64,000 nucleotides of DNA from Streptomyces sp. PsTaAH-137 (GCF_003259365.1 NZ_QLLY01000024.1:1-64000), one strand, 5' to 3'. Positions 26,910 through 35,488 are shown, counted from the first letter of the stretch. Translations and numbers: made by a program. Notes: generated by a model from the letters alone, not told the origin.

Positions 26910-27968
26910 ATGACGACAGCGAAGGGCCCGGACCCCGCGAAGCGGCGGGGAGGAAGCCGTATGCCCATCGGCACCACGACCCTCGCTGAGATCGCGAAGG
27001 CCGCGGAGGTGAGCGAGGCGACCGTCAGCCGGGTGATCAACAGGAAGTACGGCGTCTCCGCGGCCACCCGGCAGGCCGTCGAGGAGGCCCTGCGGAAGGT
27101 CGGGTACGAACGGCCGCTGGACAAGCGGCTCGTCCTCATGCTCACCCCGAACCTGAAGAACCCGATCTTCGCCCACCAGGCGGAGCGGATCGAGAACGAG
27201 CTGAGTCCGCACGGGCTGACACCCATCATCTGCCCGGTCTACCCCGGCACACCGCGCGAGCGGGACTACGTCGAGTCGCTGGTCGACGCGGGCATCGCGG
27301 CCGTCGTCTTCCTGTCCTCCAGCAACACGCTGCGCGACGAGGACCACCGCGTGGTGCAGTTCATCGAGTCACGGGGCATCCCGTACGTCAGCATCAACGG
27401 CGGCTTCCCCGAGTTCGAGGCCCCGGTCGTCTCCACCGACGACTGGCGGGTCTCCGAGTTGGCGGTCGGTCACCTGCACGACCTCGGCCACCGGCGCATC
27501 GGTCTGCTCGCGGGCCCCACCGGCAACATCCCGGCCGACCGGCGCGTCGAGGGGTTCCTGCGCGCGCTGCGCCGCCGCGGGCTCGACGACTCGGCGGAAC
27601 TCGTCTCCCGCCAGCACTTCAATGTGGAGGGCGGCCAGTTGGCGGCGACCACCCTGCTCAAGCGGGGCGTCACCGGGATCGTCGCGTCGAGCGACGAGAT
27701 GGCGCTCGGCGCCTACCGCGCCGTGGACCGCGCCGATCTGCGCGTCCCCCACGACGTGTCCGTCATCGGCTACGACGATTCCCCGATGCTGGACTTCATC
27801 TGGCCGCCCCTCACCACGGTCCGGCAGCCCATCGAGCGCATCGCCGAGAACGTCGGCCGCATCGTGACGTCCCTCATCGCGAACCGCGACGTCAGCGCGG
27901 ACGAGGTCCTCATCGACCCCGAACTCCGCCTCCGGAGCTCCACCGCACTGGCACCGGACCGGGCCTGA
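26910..27968 (+). CDS. LacI-family repressor of the sugar locus
   Basis: A 352-residue LacI/GalR regulator. The helix-turn-helix is at about residues 23-50 (LAEIAKAAEVSEATVSRVIN), followed by a periplasmic-binding-protein-like sensor domain (LVLMLTPNLKNPIFAHQAER, VVSTDDWRVSELAVGHL, GIVASSDEMALGAYRAV, VIGYDDSPML). The first 17 residues are a basic extension before the second in-frame methionine. It should bind the TTGCAA repeats at 23573-23599 and release them when the imported sugar or a breakdown product is present. Its position behind the importer genes is standard for such loci. Confidence 0.93.
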   Translation: MTTAKGPDPAKRRGGSRMPIGTTTLAEIAKAAEVSEATVSRVINRKYGVSAATRQAVEEALRKVGYERPLDKRLVLMLTPNLKNPIFAHQAERIENELSPHGLTPIICPVYPGTPRERDYVESLVDAGIAAVVFLSSSNTLRDEDHRVVQFIESRGIPYVSINGGFPEFEAPVVSTDDWRVSELAVGHLHDLGHRRIGLLAGPTGNIPADRRVEGFLRALRRRGLDDSAELVSRQHFNVEGGQLAATTLLKRGVTGIVASSDEMALGAYRAVDRADLRVPHDVSVIGYDDSPMLDFIWPPLTTVRQPIERIAENVGRIVTSLIANRDVSADEVLIDPELRLRSSTALAPDRA

Positions 27969-28184
27969 GCGGTCCGGAGAGTGGTGCACAGCCTCACTGA
28001 TCGGCCAACCGAAGCAGATGATCGCCGGCGCATTCACCCGGCCCAGGCTCGTGACCCGCAGCATCTGGGGGACTGGATCATGCTCGTCGACGGTGCCCGT
28101 CACGAACTCGACCTGATCCACGCTGAAGCCGTCCGCCGTGGTCTCCGCCTGCCCGCGACGAGGAAACCCGCGGCGTGAACCCGG

Positions 28185-28379
28185 TCAGTCGCCGACCGCG
28201 TGAGACCAAAGCTCCTGGATGGTGATCAGCTGCTGCTCGAACTCTGCATCCTGCCGCCGGTTGGCGAAGGCGCCAGGGATCGCGAGCGACCGTCCTTGAA
28301 CCCGGACGGCTCCCAGCTTCCACCAGGACCCGTTACGCGTCAGATGCTCACGCTTCTCGATCTTGTCTCGATCTCGCTG
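28185..28379 (-). pseudogene. C-terminal gene fragment, unknown family
   Basis: The minus strand has a short, well-biased segment without any start codon: RDKIEKREHLTRNGSWWKLG, then AVRVQGRSLAIPGAFANRRQ and ITIQELWSHAVGD to a TGA at 28185-28187. A stop in the same frame bounds it upstream. It therefore looks like the last 60 or so codons of a lost gene. The family is not recognised. Confidence 0.35.
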
Positions 28380-28489
28380 ATCTCAAGCCCGGCGACTCCG
28401 CCGCTGTGATCCGTGCCCTGCGCTTCCCCGTTCACCAGACACGCCCCACCGGCGACGGTCCGACGACGCTGGCTGCGTTCTGTCGTGAC

Positions 28490-29026
28490 TCAGGCGGGTT
28501 GAGCCGGCGGTGGTTGCCACCGCCCTGAATGACCGGGCGGCAGCTCCATGTCGCGCCTGATGGCCGTGTAGTAACCCGCCCGAGCCGCTTGCTGCTTCTC
28601 GATCTGCTCCGACCATGTGTCTGCGGTGCAGCCGGGAGTGTGCAAAAGGCGTTCGACCTCCGTCACCGTGAGAGCCCAGCTGTGTGCAGCCTCTACGACC
28701 TCCGGAGAGCCGAGCATCAGCAGCCCTTCGCCGGCCGCGGACCTGGTGTCGGCGGCTTCGACCAGGAGGGGAGTGACTTCTGCGAGCGGCAGCGGGTGTG
28801 GATAGGCATCGTGGCCGAGATGCGCTGCGACGCGGCGATGAAGAGTGAGTGTTTTCTTCAGTGTGAGCGCGTAGTCGGTGTAGGCGGCGAGCTGCCTCTC
28901 CTGCCATCGGGCCGCGTGTTCCCGACGGAACCTTGCCCGATCGCCGCGCATGACCACGACGTACGAGCCGAAGGCTCCGATCATCACCCCGAGCAGGGCT
29001 GGAAGTTGCTTTATGAAGTCCGACAC
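28490..29026 (-). CDS. Single-pass membrane protein with long coiled cytoplasmic region
   Basis: A 178-residue protein with one N-terminal hydrophobic helix (LLGVMIGAFGSYVVVM, about residues 9-24), then a basic juxtamembrane stretch (RGDRARFRREHAARWQERQ) and a long helical region. This is a common plan for Streptomyces proteins of unknown function, probably with the bulk in the cytoplasm. The GTG at 29026 is used as start; ATG codons at 29056 and farther upstream are possible but their added residues have no family likeness. Divergent from the gene at 29166. Confidence 0.62.
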   Translation of the reverse strand: MSDFIKQLPALLGVMIGAFGSYVVVMRGDRARFRREHAARWQERQLAAYTDYALTLKKTLTLHRRVAAHLGHDAYPHPLPLAEVTPLLVEAADTRSAAGEGLLMLGSPEVVEAAHSWALTVTEVERLLHTPGCTADTWSEQIEKQQAARAGYYTAIRRDMELPPGHSGRWQPPPAQPA

Positions 29027-29165
29027 CGGCGCATGGTAGTGCGCCGAAGATCCCATGGTGGCAGCCGTCTCCCACCTCGTTGTCCTCGTCCGAGCCGAGG
29101 CCCGCTTCGAACGCGGCCAACTGGTCGAGCCTCCACCGCCGTTGCGGCATAGGGTCTGATGCACC

Positions 29166-29489
29166 ATGACCGACCATCACACCTACGGCACCCGCACCCT
29201 TACCTCCGACGACCTGGTCCGGCTCGTCAGTGATTGTCTCGGGCTGGTTTTCACCGAGCGCGACAGTTACTACCGGGGCATCTACCACCTCGCCGGCAGT
29301 CCGAACCGGCGGGTCGAGATCCAGCCCAACCCCATCCCCGGCGACGACGGCGAAGACGACCTATACGCTCCGGAACACCCGTCGGCCAAGGTACTGCTGC
29401 TCACGACCACACCGGTAGCAGACCCTGTCATGCAGACCCGACTGGGCTCCATCGAAGGGCTCATCCACCTGAACCACGAGACCTCGTGA
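29166..29489 (+). CDS. Conserved hypothetical protein
   Basis: A 107-residue soluble acidic protein with good codon bias, including SDCLGLVFTERDSYYRGIYH, RRVEIQPNPI and AKVLLLTTTPVADPV. The pattern of alternating short strands suggests a small alpha/beta domain. No known family is recognised. ATG start, with no strong ribosome site. Possibly an immunity- or toxin-like small protein, but nothing in the sequence proves it. Confidence 0.62.
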   Translation: MTDHHTYGTRTLTSDDLVRLVSDCLGLVFTERDSYYRGIYHLAGSPNRRVEIQPNPIPGDDGEDDLYAPEHPSAKVLLLTTTPVADPVMQTRLGSIEGLIHLNHETS

Positions 29490-29693
29490 GCAGCGCTCCG
29501 ACCCGTAGCAGGGCCGTCGTCCCCGGAAAGAACGGCTCGTCGCAGAGCGTCCATCACGGCGGATCCGCAAATCGGGCTCGAGGTGAAAGCTGCGAGGAGA
29601 CACCATCGCGTCTGCGCGGTGCGCATCCCATTTCGGCGCCCGCCCATAGTCATGGGCCTGTCCGGCGGATCACGACGATGGCAGGCTGTGTTC

Positions 29694-30098
29694 GTGAGTT
29701 ACAGCATCTTCCTGCTCCGGTTTGTCGACAGTGAGGTTGTCGCGCTGGACGCCGAACGTTTCCGGCAGGTGACGGAGCCGTACGTGGTGGCGGGCGGTCC
29801 GGGTGAGGGCTTCTCCCAACTCCGCGCGGAAGATGGGGGTGAAGCGGATCTTTACCACGGGTCCGACGACAAGGGCGAGATGTCTGGCGTGACGGCGACG
29901 CACTTTGCCCGTGGCGCCATGCTCGGCGTGCTCGCCCGGCTGGCGAGAGCCCTCGGAGCCTCAATCGTTCCTCAGGACGGTGCGGCGCTGATCTTCCACG
30001 AGAACGATCGTCCTCATCTTCCTGCGGAGCTTCAGGGAAGTGCGGTTGTCATCGCTCCTACGGAGAACGCGTTGCAGGCGGCGTTCGACGCGCGCTGA
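29694..30098 (+). CDS. Conserved hypothetical protein
   Basis: A 134-residue soluble protein. Blocks are YSIFLLRFVDSEVVALDAER, GGPGEGFSQLRAEDGGEADL and GMLGVLARLARAL-like helices near the middle (MLGVLARLARALGASIVPQD). It resembles Streptomyces small proteins that carry a FLLRF...YHG pattern, of unknown role. GTG start at 29694 preceded by GGCAGG; ATG at 29652 in the same frame would add 14 residues. Confidence 0.6.
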   Translation: MSYSIFLLRFVDSEVVALDAERFRQVTEPYVVAGGPGEGFSQLRAEDGGEADLYHGSDDKGEMSGVTATHFARGAMLGVLARLARALGASIVPQDGAALIFHENDRPHLPAELQGSAVVIAPTENALQAAFDAR

Positions 30099-30139
30099 GT
30101 GTTTCCGGTCTGATTAGGATGCCGATCCCGTCCTCCGCA

Positions 30140-30430
30140 TCACATGTGAAGCCACAGGCGGATGGCTGCTGCGGTGATGGTGCTGTGGAAGACGTAGGCC
30201 CGTATGTCGTAACGCGTTGTGGCTGCAGGAGAGTTCGCGAGCCGGTTGATCGTCCGCTCTACCTTGTGGCGGCGACGGTAGTGGTCGTGGTCGAAGCCGG
30301 TGGACCTGCCGCCATGGATGCCTCGTCGTTGACGGTTGGCACGCGGGTACTTCGGCGCCGGGATCGTGTGTCGGATGTGGCGTCTTCGCAGGCAGCGGGG
30401 GTTGCGGCGGAAACTTTGGGCCTTGTCGCC
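30140..30430 (-). mobile_element. IS5-family transposase remnant (C-terminal part)
   Basis: The minus strand encodes the end of a DDE transposase of the IS5 type: GDKAQSFRRNPRCLRRR, IRHTIPAPKYPRAN, GGRSTGFDHDHYRRRHKVER (containing the last catalytic glutamate) and YDIRAYVFHSTITAAAIRLW, then a stop at 30140. The N-terminal catalytic part is gone, and upstream sequence in the other frames is not transposase. No terminal inverted repeats were seen. It abuts the truncated VOC gene at 30545-30769, so an insertion followed by decay is likely. Confidence 0.78.
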
Positions 30431-30544
30431 GCTGAGCCACTGCGACCCCGCAGCCGGCCGCCACCGCCTCACCCGCCTCATGGGGCCCGACGAGTTCCAC
30501 GACGTCCCACCCGGCCGCACACAGCCAGGAATCGACGACAACGC

Positions 30545-30769
30545 CTACACCAACGGTCCGACACCCTGTGGATCGACGACGGAGTCACTGCAGTCACCCG
30601 TGCCCAGCTCCTCCTCTGACAAGCCCTGGTCCAACCAGTGCGCGCGCCAGTTGGCGAAGGGCGCTGGTGGCGGCTCGACTTCGTGGCCCAGCGCTGCAGC
30701 CCAGAACACCGCGAGTCGCTCCGGCTCGGCACAGTCGATGGTCAGCTGGAGTTTCGGATTGGTGATCAT
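30545..30769 (-). pseudogene. Truncated VOC/glyoxalase-family protein
   Basis: A 74-residue N-terminal half of a VOC-superfamily (glyoxalase/bleomycin-resistance-like) protein: LQLTIDCAEPERLAVFWAAA, LGHEVEPPPAPFANW and a truncated VVDPQGVGPLV where family members continue into a second beta-alpha-beta unit. The frame ends in TAG at 30545, at the edge of the IS5 remnant, so the gene was cut by insertion. ATG start at 30769. It lacks half the fold and is unlikely to be functional. Confidence 0.75.
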
Positions 30770-30923
30770 CGGCCGACACTACCGGTCGCCTGTGGGGGCC
30801 CGGGATCAGTACCTTTCCTTCCATCCAGGCGAGCTACACCCTTCCCGGATGTTCGGATTCCGGTGGCCCGCTGCCGCCCGGGGTGTGGCTCGTGCGCCAC
30901 CAGCGCCGTGTCGGCCCGCGGGT

Positions 30924-31370
30924 TCAGGCAAGGGCGGCCGCCAGGCAGGCGAAGGCGGCGACGATGACGGCGACGCGGACGTAGTGCCAGCGGTCCCAGC
31001 GATTCAGCTGCTCCTTCCAGTCCTCAGGCCGGTTGTCGGCGGTCCACGCCTTGACCCGGTTGTTGATCGGGACGAGCAGCGTGAGCGACATGATGACACT
31101 GAGGATCAGCAGCGCGCCGGCAGTGACGACGAGGCCGGTGCCGGGGTTGTCCCATCCGCCGATGGCCCAGGCCACGACGAGGACGAGCGAGCCGATGTAC
31201 CAGAACGGCATCACGGCGCCGCCCAGTCGGGCCCCGTGGGTGCGGGCGCGCAGGCCGTAATCGCCTGGCAGTGCGTTGAGGATCGGGTTGCTGAAGAAGG
31301 GGACGGAGAACTCCACCCCCACCATCACGCCGACTACCACGGTGGTGACGACCTCGAGTGCGTTGAGCAT
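30924..31370 (-). CDS. DUF1772 (anthrone oxygenase-like) membrane protein
   Basis: A 148-residue membrane protein with four hydrophobic helices (start LEVVTTVVVGVMVGVEFSVP; then WYIGSLVLVVAWAIGG; ILSVIMSLTLLVPINNR; VAVIVAAFACLAAALA). The second helical hairpin with NNRVKAW and WDRWHYVR matches the DUF1772 family, which includes fungal anthrone oxygenases and bacterial proteins of uncertain function. ATG start at 31370. Divergent from a TetR gene, with two CTAGCG-N-CGCTAG type operators in the 91-bp spacer, so its expression is almost certainly under that regulator. Confidence 0.87.
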   Translation of the reverse strand: MLNALEVVTTVVVGVMVGVEFSVPFFSNPILNALPGDYGLRARTHGARLGGAVMPFWYIGSLVLVVAWAIGGWDNPGTGLVVTAGALLILSVIMSLTLLVPINNRVKAWTADNRPEDWKEQLNRWDRWHYVRVAVIVAAFACLAAALA

Positions 31371-31388
31371 GATGACCCCTCCAGAAAT

Positions 31389-31452
31389 CTAGCGGCGCTA
31401 GGTGATGTGACAACGCTAGCACTGCTGCCGCTCGATTGCCTAGCGGTGCTAG
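31389..31452. promoter_or_regulatory. Two palindromic operators of the TetR/DUF1772 switch
   Basis: CTAGCGGCGCTAG at 31389-31401 is a perfect palindrome about a central G. A near copy, CTAGCGGTGCTAG, lies at 31440-31452, ten bases before the TetR ATG. A further half-like GCTAGC lies at 31415-31420. One site is next to each divergent start, as expected for a self-regulating repressor. Confidence 0.75.
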
Positions 31453-31461
31453 GGTCGAATC

Positions 31462-32040
31462 ATGTCGGTACAGGAACGCAAGGAGCGCGAACGGGCGGAG
31501 CGCGAGCGCCTCATCGTGGCGACAGCCCGAGAACTCGCCGAGCAGCAGGGTTGGGAGGCGGTCACCACCCGCCGGCTGGCCGAGCGCATCGAGTACAGCC
31601 AGCCCGTCCTCTACAGCCACTTCCGCGGCAAACGGGAGATCATCGGCGCCGTCGCCCTCGAGGGCGCCGCCGAGATGGCCGCGGCGGTGCGGGCCGCGAC
31701 CTCCGCCGCGGCCGGTCCGCGTGGCCGGGTCACGGCCCTCGCCCGCGCCTACCTCGACTTCGCCGAACGCAACCCGGCGCTCTACGACGCCATGTTCCAG
31801 CTCGACGGAGGCCTGGCCTTCGCGCAGGAGGACACCCCGGAGCCACTGAAGGACGCCTTCGCCGCCCTGCTGGAAAGCCTCAGCGAGGTCGCCGGGGACG
31901 GTGTCCACCCGGGGCTGTTCACCGAGCTGTTCTGGGCGGCCCTGCACGGGATCGTGACCCTGACCCGGGCCGGACGGCTGCCGCCGGAGTACGTCGAGCA
32001 GAGGGTAGAACTCCTGGTGGACCGTCTCGCCATGCTTTGA
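31462..32040 (+). CDS. TetR-family repressor
   Basis: A 192-residue TetR regulator. The N-terminal helix-turn-helix region includes WEAVTTRRLAERIEYSQPVL and YSHFRGKREIIGAVA. The rest is a helical sensor domain that resembles the TetR_C_13/WHG group (FAERNPALYDAMFQLDGG). ATG at 31462 directly follows the second operator copy. Divergent from the DUF1772 gene, which it probably represses. A strong transcription stop lies 13-56 bp beyond its stop codon. Confidence 0.92.
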   Translation: MSVQERKERERAERERLIVATARELAEQQGWEAVTTRRLAERIEYSQPVLYSHFRGKREIIGAVALEGAAEMAAAVRAATSAAAGPRGRVTALARAYLDFAERNPALYDAMFQLDGGLAFAQEDTPEPLKDAFAALLESLSEVAGDGVHPGLFTELFWAALHGIVTLTRAGRLPPEYVEQRVELLVDRLAML

Positions 32041-32052
32041 CGCACCGTCACG

Positions 32053-32096
32053 GTAGGCAGGTAGCCGGGGTCCTCGGGCCCCGGCTACCTGCCTAC
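32053..32096 (+). terminator. Perfect 18-bp hairpin after the TetR gene
   Basis: An 18-base arm at 32053-32070 (starting GTAGGCAGG) is exactly complementary to 32079-32096, with an 8-base loop TCCTCGGG. This lies 13 bp after the TetR stop and is typical of the GC-rich, U-poor terminators of Streptomyces. Confidence 0.85.
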
Positions 32097-32261
32097 GGCG
32101 TCACTTCCGGTCACTCGCCTCCACACGGCGCTGCGCAGGTCACCGGGCCCCGTATCCCCGACGGAGCACCCGCCCCGGAAGCTTCGGTGCTCATTGATCG
32201 CGACCCGATACGCGCCCTAGAGCGGTGGTCATCCGTCCAGCTGGCCTGCCACGATCTGGGT

Positions 32262-32622
32262 GTGACCACGTTGTTCCTGATGGTTGGCCTGCCAGGGGCT
32301 GGGTACCAACGTCTTGGACTACGGTTGTTGGTCCCGGGGCGAACGGTCCGCGATCCGCTGGTTGGTGGAGGCCGAGGGTGCGCGCTTCTGCATGGTCTAC
32401 CTGCCGGTGAACGGTGAGACACAACGCGCCCGGATCGCCCATCGCTGGGCCGCGTTCCCCGAGGAGACGCTCCCGATGACCGAGGCCGATATCGTGCACG
32501 GGCGGGCGCACTTCGAGGAACCTGATGCGGCGGAGCTGGTAAGACGCAGGGCCGAAGACCCGCCGCCCGGCTGGGCGAACTGGAGAGAGTGGGCTGCTGA
32601 CCGATGGCCGTCCTTGACGTGA
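32262..32622 (+). pseudogene. P-loop kinase (zeta-toxin/AAA-like) gene with internal deletion
   Basis: The plus strand begins with GTG and reads TTLFLMVGLPGAG, the first part of a Walker A motif, and then abruptly (with a frame change) TNVLDYGCWSRGERSAIRWL, then AEGARFCMVYLPVNGETQR and ends after WADRWPSLT-like sequence. In intact homologues the loop continues GKTT and about 60-70 residues precede the second block. The deletion removed the lysine and the lid region, so ATP binding is lost. ATP-dependent small-molecule or nucleotide kinases of this shape are common in Streptomyces. Confidence 0.7.
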
Positions 32623-32625
32623 CTG

Positions 32626-32830
32626 TTTCGGTCCAACATGGGGCAACTCGGCTTTGAGGCAGGATCTTCGGGCAGCAACGGGCGCGTCCTGCAAGCTCGA
32701 CGACACGTCCGCGCTGGGCGCCCTCGCGCCAGCTCATGGAGATCCGCCAGACGGGCCCCAGATCGGCGCGCTCATCCAGGCAGTGCGGCAGATCCCGCTG
32801 AAGTGCACGCAGACCTTGCCGTCCCTGTAG
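32626..32830 (+). pseudogene. C-terminal fragment of an unknown gene
   Basis: A GC3-biased plus-strand segment without a plausible start: FGPTWGNSALRQDLRAATG, then LDDTSALGALAPAHGDPPDG and GALIQAVRQIPLKCTQTLPS to a TAG at 32828-32830. It follows the broken P-loop kinase by four bases. It may be the tail of a lost gene; no family is recognised. Confidence 0.3.
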
Positions 32831-32958
32831 TTGACCCCGGACCACGAATCTTGCTGGCGGATGAGTTTTCCACTTGTCGTCGCTGAGCGCTCTATCTGGC
32901 GCCTGAAATGAGCTGTTCGGCGATAGTTGGAGCTGGGGCACGACGGTTGGAACCAAGA

Positions 32959-33390
32959 TCAGCTCGTGGAACGGTTGGTGCCTTTGGTCTCGGAGGTCGC
33001 GGGCAGGATCGCGGCGTCGTGGGCAGCGAGTTCCTCTCGGGTTCCGACGAAGGCAGGTCCGCAGTTGGGAGGGAGACGGTCCACGACCATCGTGACGGCC
33101 TGCTGTGCTGTCGCGGCTGGACCCACGGACTCGCTGCGCAGGGGACCGGAGACCCAGTATCCGCCTTCTGCTGCAGGCTGGATGTAGGGAATGTCCCATG
33201 CCCACGGCCACTCGGTGCAGCGGCTGAAGTGCAACTCTCCCATCCCCGTCCAGGGGAACAACTGGCGCAGGCGGGGTTCGGCGTAGGCAACTTCGAGCAG
33301 TTCTGGCCGGACCCGCCCGTCGTCGCGAACCTTCTGCCAGCCCGCGTCGACCAGGGCCTGGCCCGGTGGTGTCGTATCCATGGTGACCAT
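32959..33390 (-). CDS. DUF6193 family protein
   Basis: A 143-residue soluble protein matching a Streptomyces family with the blocks VRPELLEVAYAEPRLRQLFP, WTGMGELHFSRCTEWPW, AAEGGYWVSGPLRSESVG and RLPPNCGPAFVGTREELAAH. The same blocks are known in DUF6193 (immunity-like/unknown) proteins. Function is not established. Start taken at 33390 (ATG after GGAG); other ATGs at 33393 and 33381 are close. Lies among gene remnants, but its own frame is intact. Confidence 0.72.
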   Translation of the reverse strand: MVTMDTTPPGQALVDAGWQKVRDDGRVRPELLEVAYAEPRLRQLFPWTGMGELHFSRCTEWPWAWDIPYIQPAAEGGYWVSGPLRSESVGPAATAQQAVTMVVDRLPPNCGPAFVGTREELAAHDAAILPATSETKGTNRSTS

Positions 33391-33615
33391 CATCTCCGTG
33401 TACGGGAGTCGGATGTTCGCATCCGGTTCCAACTGTGGTGTCCCGGCGCATGAATCAGAGCATCCGCCTCGGTCCCGTCAGCGTGTGTGGTCGCGGCGTA
33501 CACGTCGGCTCCGGGCTCCTCCGGCTCCGGTGGCCTGGGGGCGACGGCCTTAACGTGTGGGCGTCAGGGGGGTGGAGCGTGAGAGTGTTCGATCCGATCT
33601 TGAGGAGGGGGATAC

Positions 33616-34215
33616 GTGGGTCTCGTATACAGCTACGACATCTATCTGCGTCCGCGTCATGTCGCCAGGGCACTGACCACTTTGGCCACGCTGGCGCCGC
33701 CGAACCGTACCGTGCCGCCGCTCAAGGTCAACCTGCCAGGCGGTGATCACGTGGTCCTGCCGTTCACGTCCGGCTTCAAGAGCGATCCTGTCGATTGCTC
33801 CACGAGCGACACGTGTGAGTTCGACACGGCCCTCATGTTCGAGGCCGATGAGACACTGCGCGAGTACTCGCGAACGGACGGCCCTGTCCTTGAGGGAGAT
33901 GGGCGCATCCGCATCGGGTACATCTACGTCACGGTCCGGTTCCGGACCTTCCTGCACCCCGGCTATGTGTCCATCGAGTGCTGGGCCGCGACCTCGGGGA
34001 TGAGCCGCTTGTTCGCCCGCTCCGCCAGCGTCAGAAGGGTGTTCACGGACCTCACCGCCGCCAGCGGCGGAGTGTGTTGTCTGCTCGACACCGGCGACGG
34101 CGCCCCCGAGCAGGTGTGCTGGCTGAACGGCGAAACCATCGACGAGGCGATCGGCGGCCCCCGCTTTCCGGACACGGCGGCACTTGTGGCGACCTGGGCC
34201 GACCCCGAGGCGTGA
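33616..34215 (+). CDS. Conserved hypothetical protein
   Basis: A 199-residue protein with good codon bias. Blocks: YSYDIYLRPRHVARALTTLA, LPGGDHVVLPFTSGFKSDPV, IRIGYIYVTVRFRTFLHPG, CLLDTGDGAPEQVCWLNGE. It looks like a compact alpha/beta domain that occurs as a single-domain protein in Streptomyces; no function known. GTG start after AGGAGGGG, a good ribosome site. No membrane segments. Confidence 0.7.
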   Translation: MGLVYSYDIYLRPRHVARALTTLATLAPPNRTVPPLKVNLPGGDHVVLPFTSGFKSDPVDCSTSDTCEFDTALMFEADETLREYSRTDGPVLEGDGRIRIGYIYVTVRFRTFLHPGYVSIECWAATSGMSRLFARSASVRRVFTDLTAASGGVCCLLDTGDGAPEQVCWLNGETIDEAIGGPRFPDTAALVATWADPEA

Positions 34216-34581
34216 GTCGGCCACACACGCAGCCGGGTCGAGCGATCCACCCCGGGCTTGTCGAGGGCAGCCACGAGAGGCCGTGACGCTGGCAAAGCGG
34301 CACCCGCTGTTCGGGCCGTCACTGCGGGGGTGGCCGGGGCGGAGCGGTACGCGGGCAGGCGGACGGTGGGGCGGGGGAGTATCCGGTCGAGGTCTCGTCG
34401 GCCGGGCAGGTCGCGGTTCTGCTCCAAAGCGGGTGCTGCTGGTACGGGCCCACCAGACGGTTCTCCAGGCACTCGAGATGTCTCATCCACGTGTAACTCG
34501 GCAGACATGAGGACACGTTGCCGATCAAAAATAGCGAGGCGTCCACACCGTTCGAAGAGCGAAACTGACGCCGTGCTGATC
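34216..34581. other. Intergenic region, 366 bp
   Basis: Between two plus-strand hypothetical genes. No gene, strong hairpin or operator was found. Confidence 0.35.
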
Positions 34582-35202
34582 ATGAATGCCGTGCTGGAGA
34601 CCTCCGAAGTCCGCGACTTCGCACTGTGGCCCGTAGCCGACTCGCCGGCAGGCCACCTCCTGGCTCTGTCCGGCCGGCTGTCCGTGCGAGAACTCGGCAC
34701 CGCCATGGAAGTCCTGACCAACTACAACAAGGGTGACGGTGAGGTCGGGACCCGCGGCCCCAGAGACAGCACGGAGCTGGTAAGCGAGCTGCTGACCGCT
34801 GACCAGGTCATCGCTCCCGGCGGAATCCGGATCCGGGACACGTCGACCGGAGTGACTGCACCTCCCGGCTGCTGCTTCGGCCTGGAGAACTGGCGAGACT
34901 GGCTGGACTGTATGAACGGAGAAGAGCCCTGGCTCGGCCACGACCCGACGCCGCGCGCCGAGTGCATAGGGGCGACCGTCCGGCTATGGCCGGACGTGGA
35001 GCACCCCGACGGTCTACGCATCGAACTGCCGCTGGTCCAGCTGCCCGAACTCCTGGGCTCCGTGCAGGCTCAGCTCGTCGCTTTCCTGGCCGCGGTCGAT
35101 CAGAGGGCCACTCGCTACGCGCCATCCCTCGCCGACGCTTTGGTCGCAAAGCTCGACGAGGACCTGGCCATCACAGCCCCTCTCCAGGAGGGCCAGGGCT
35201 GA
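34582..35202 (+). CDS. Conserved hypothetical protein
   Basis: A 206-residue soluble protein. N-terminal half: EVRDFALWPVADSPAGHLLA, LSVRELGTAMEVLTNYNKGD. C-terminal half: PPGCCFGLENWRDWLDCMNG, RAECIGATVRLWPDVEHPDG and LPLVQLPELLGSVQAQLVAF. It may form an immunity-type or SMI1-like single-domain fold, but I do not recognise the family. ATG at 34582 chosen; GTG at 34573 in frame is possible, and neither has a strong ribosome site. A short minus-strand segment downstream (about 35203-35340) has weak coding bias. Confidence 0.65.
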   Translation: MNAVLETSEVRDFALWPVADSPAGHLLALSGRLSVRELGTAMEVLTNYNKGDGEVGTRGPRDSTELVSELLTADQVIAPGGIRIRDTSTGVTAPPGCCFGLENWRDWLDCMNGEEPWLGHDPTPRAECIGATVRLWPDVEHPDGLRIELPLVQLPELLGSVQAQLVAFLAAVDQRATRYAPSLADALVAKLDEDLAITAPLQEGQG

Positions 35203-35488
35203 GGCGCGCCTGTCCCGGAACGCCGTGCCGTAGTCGCCGGAGTCATCGCCCGTGAGCAGGCTTTTTGACCACTGAGCCTGATTGTTGGCCCGCAGGGTAG
35301 CGTCGGGATCATCACGAACAGGCTGTCCCTTGACCGTGGTTACGCGAGTGCTGGGCCGCCTGAAAGCTGCGCGGCTCGACGCGCGGTTTCTCCGTGTGAG
35401 GTACGAGCGAAGCAGGCGCTCCGTGTGGCGATGCATGGGCGCTCACCTGTGTACGGGAAAGTCCGTTGCACGAGGCGGTGCCAGGTGT

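Noticed and set aside
30336..32417. A 693-codon plus-strand open frame
   Set aside because: It crosses the IS5 remnant, the VOC remnant and the DUF1772 and TetR genes with Arg/Pro-rich, low-likeness sequence; the real genes explain the region.
28185..35202. Integrated element or prophage covering the small hypothetical genes
   Set aside because: No integrase, att repeat, tRNA end or phage structural gene was found; only a transposase C-terminus is present.
35203..35488. Minus-strand segment with weak coding bias (for example DDPDATLRANNQAQWSKSLL)
   Set aside because: It has no start or family likeness and continues antisense into a real gene; too weak to annotate.
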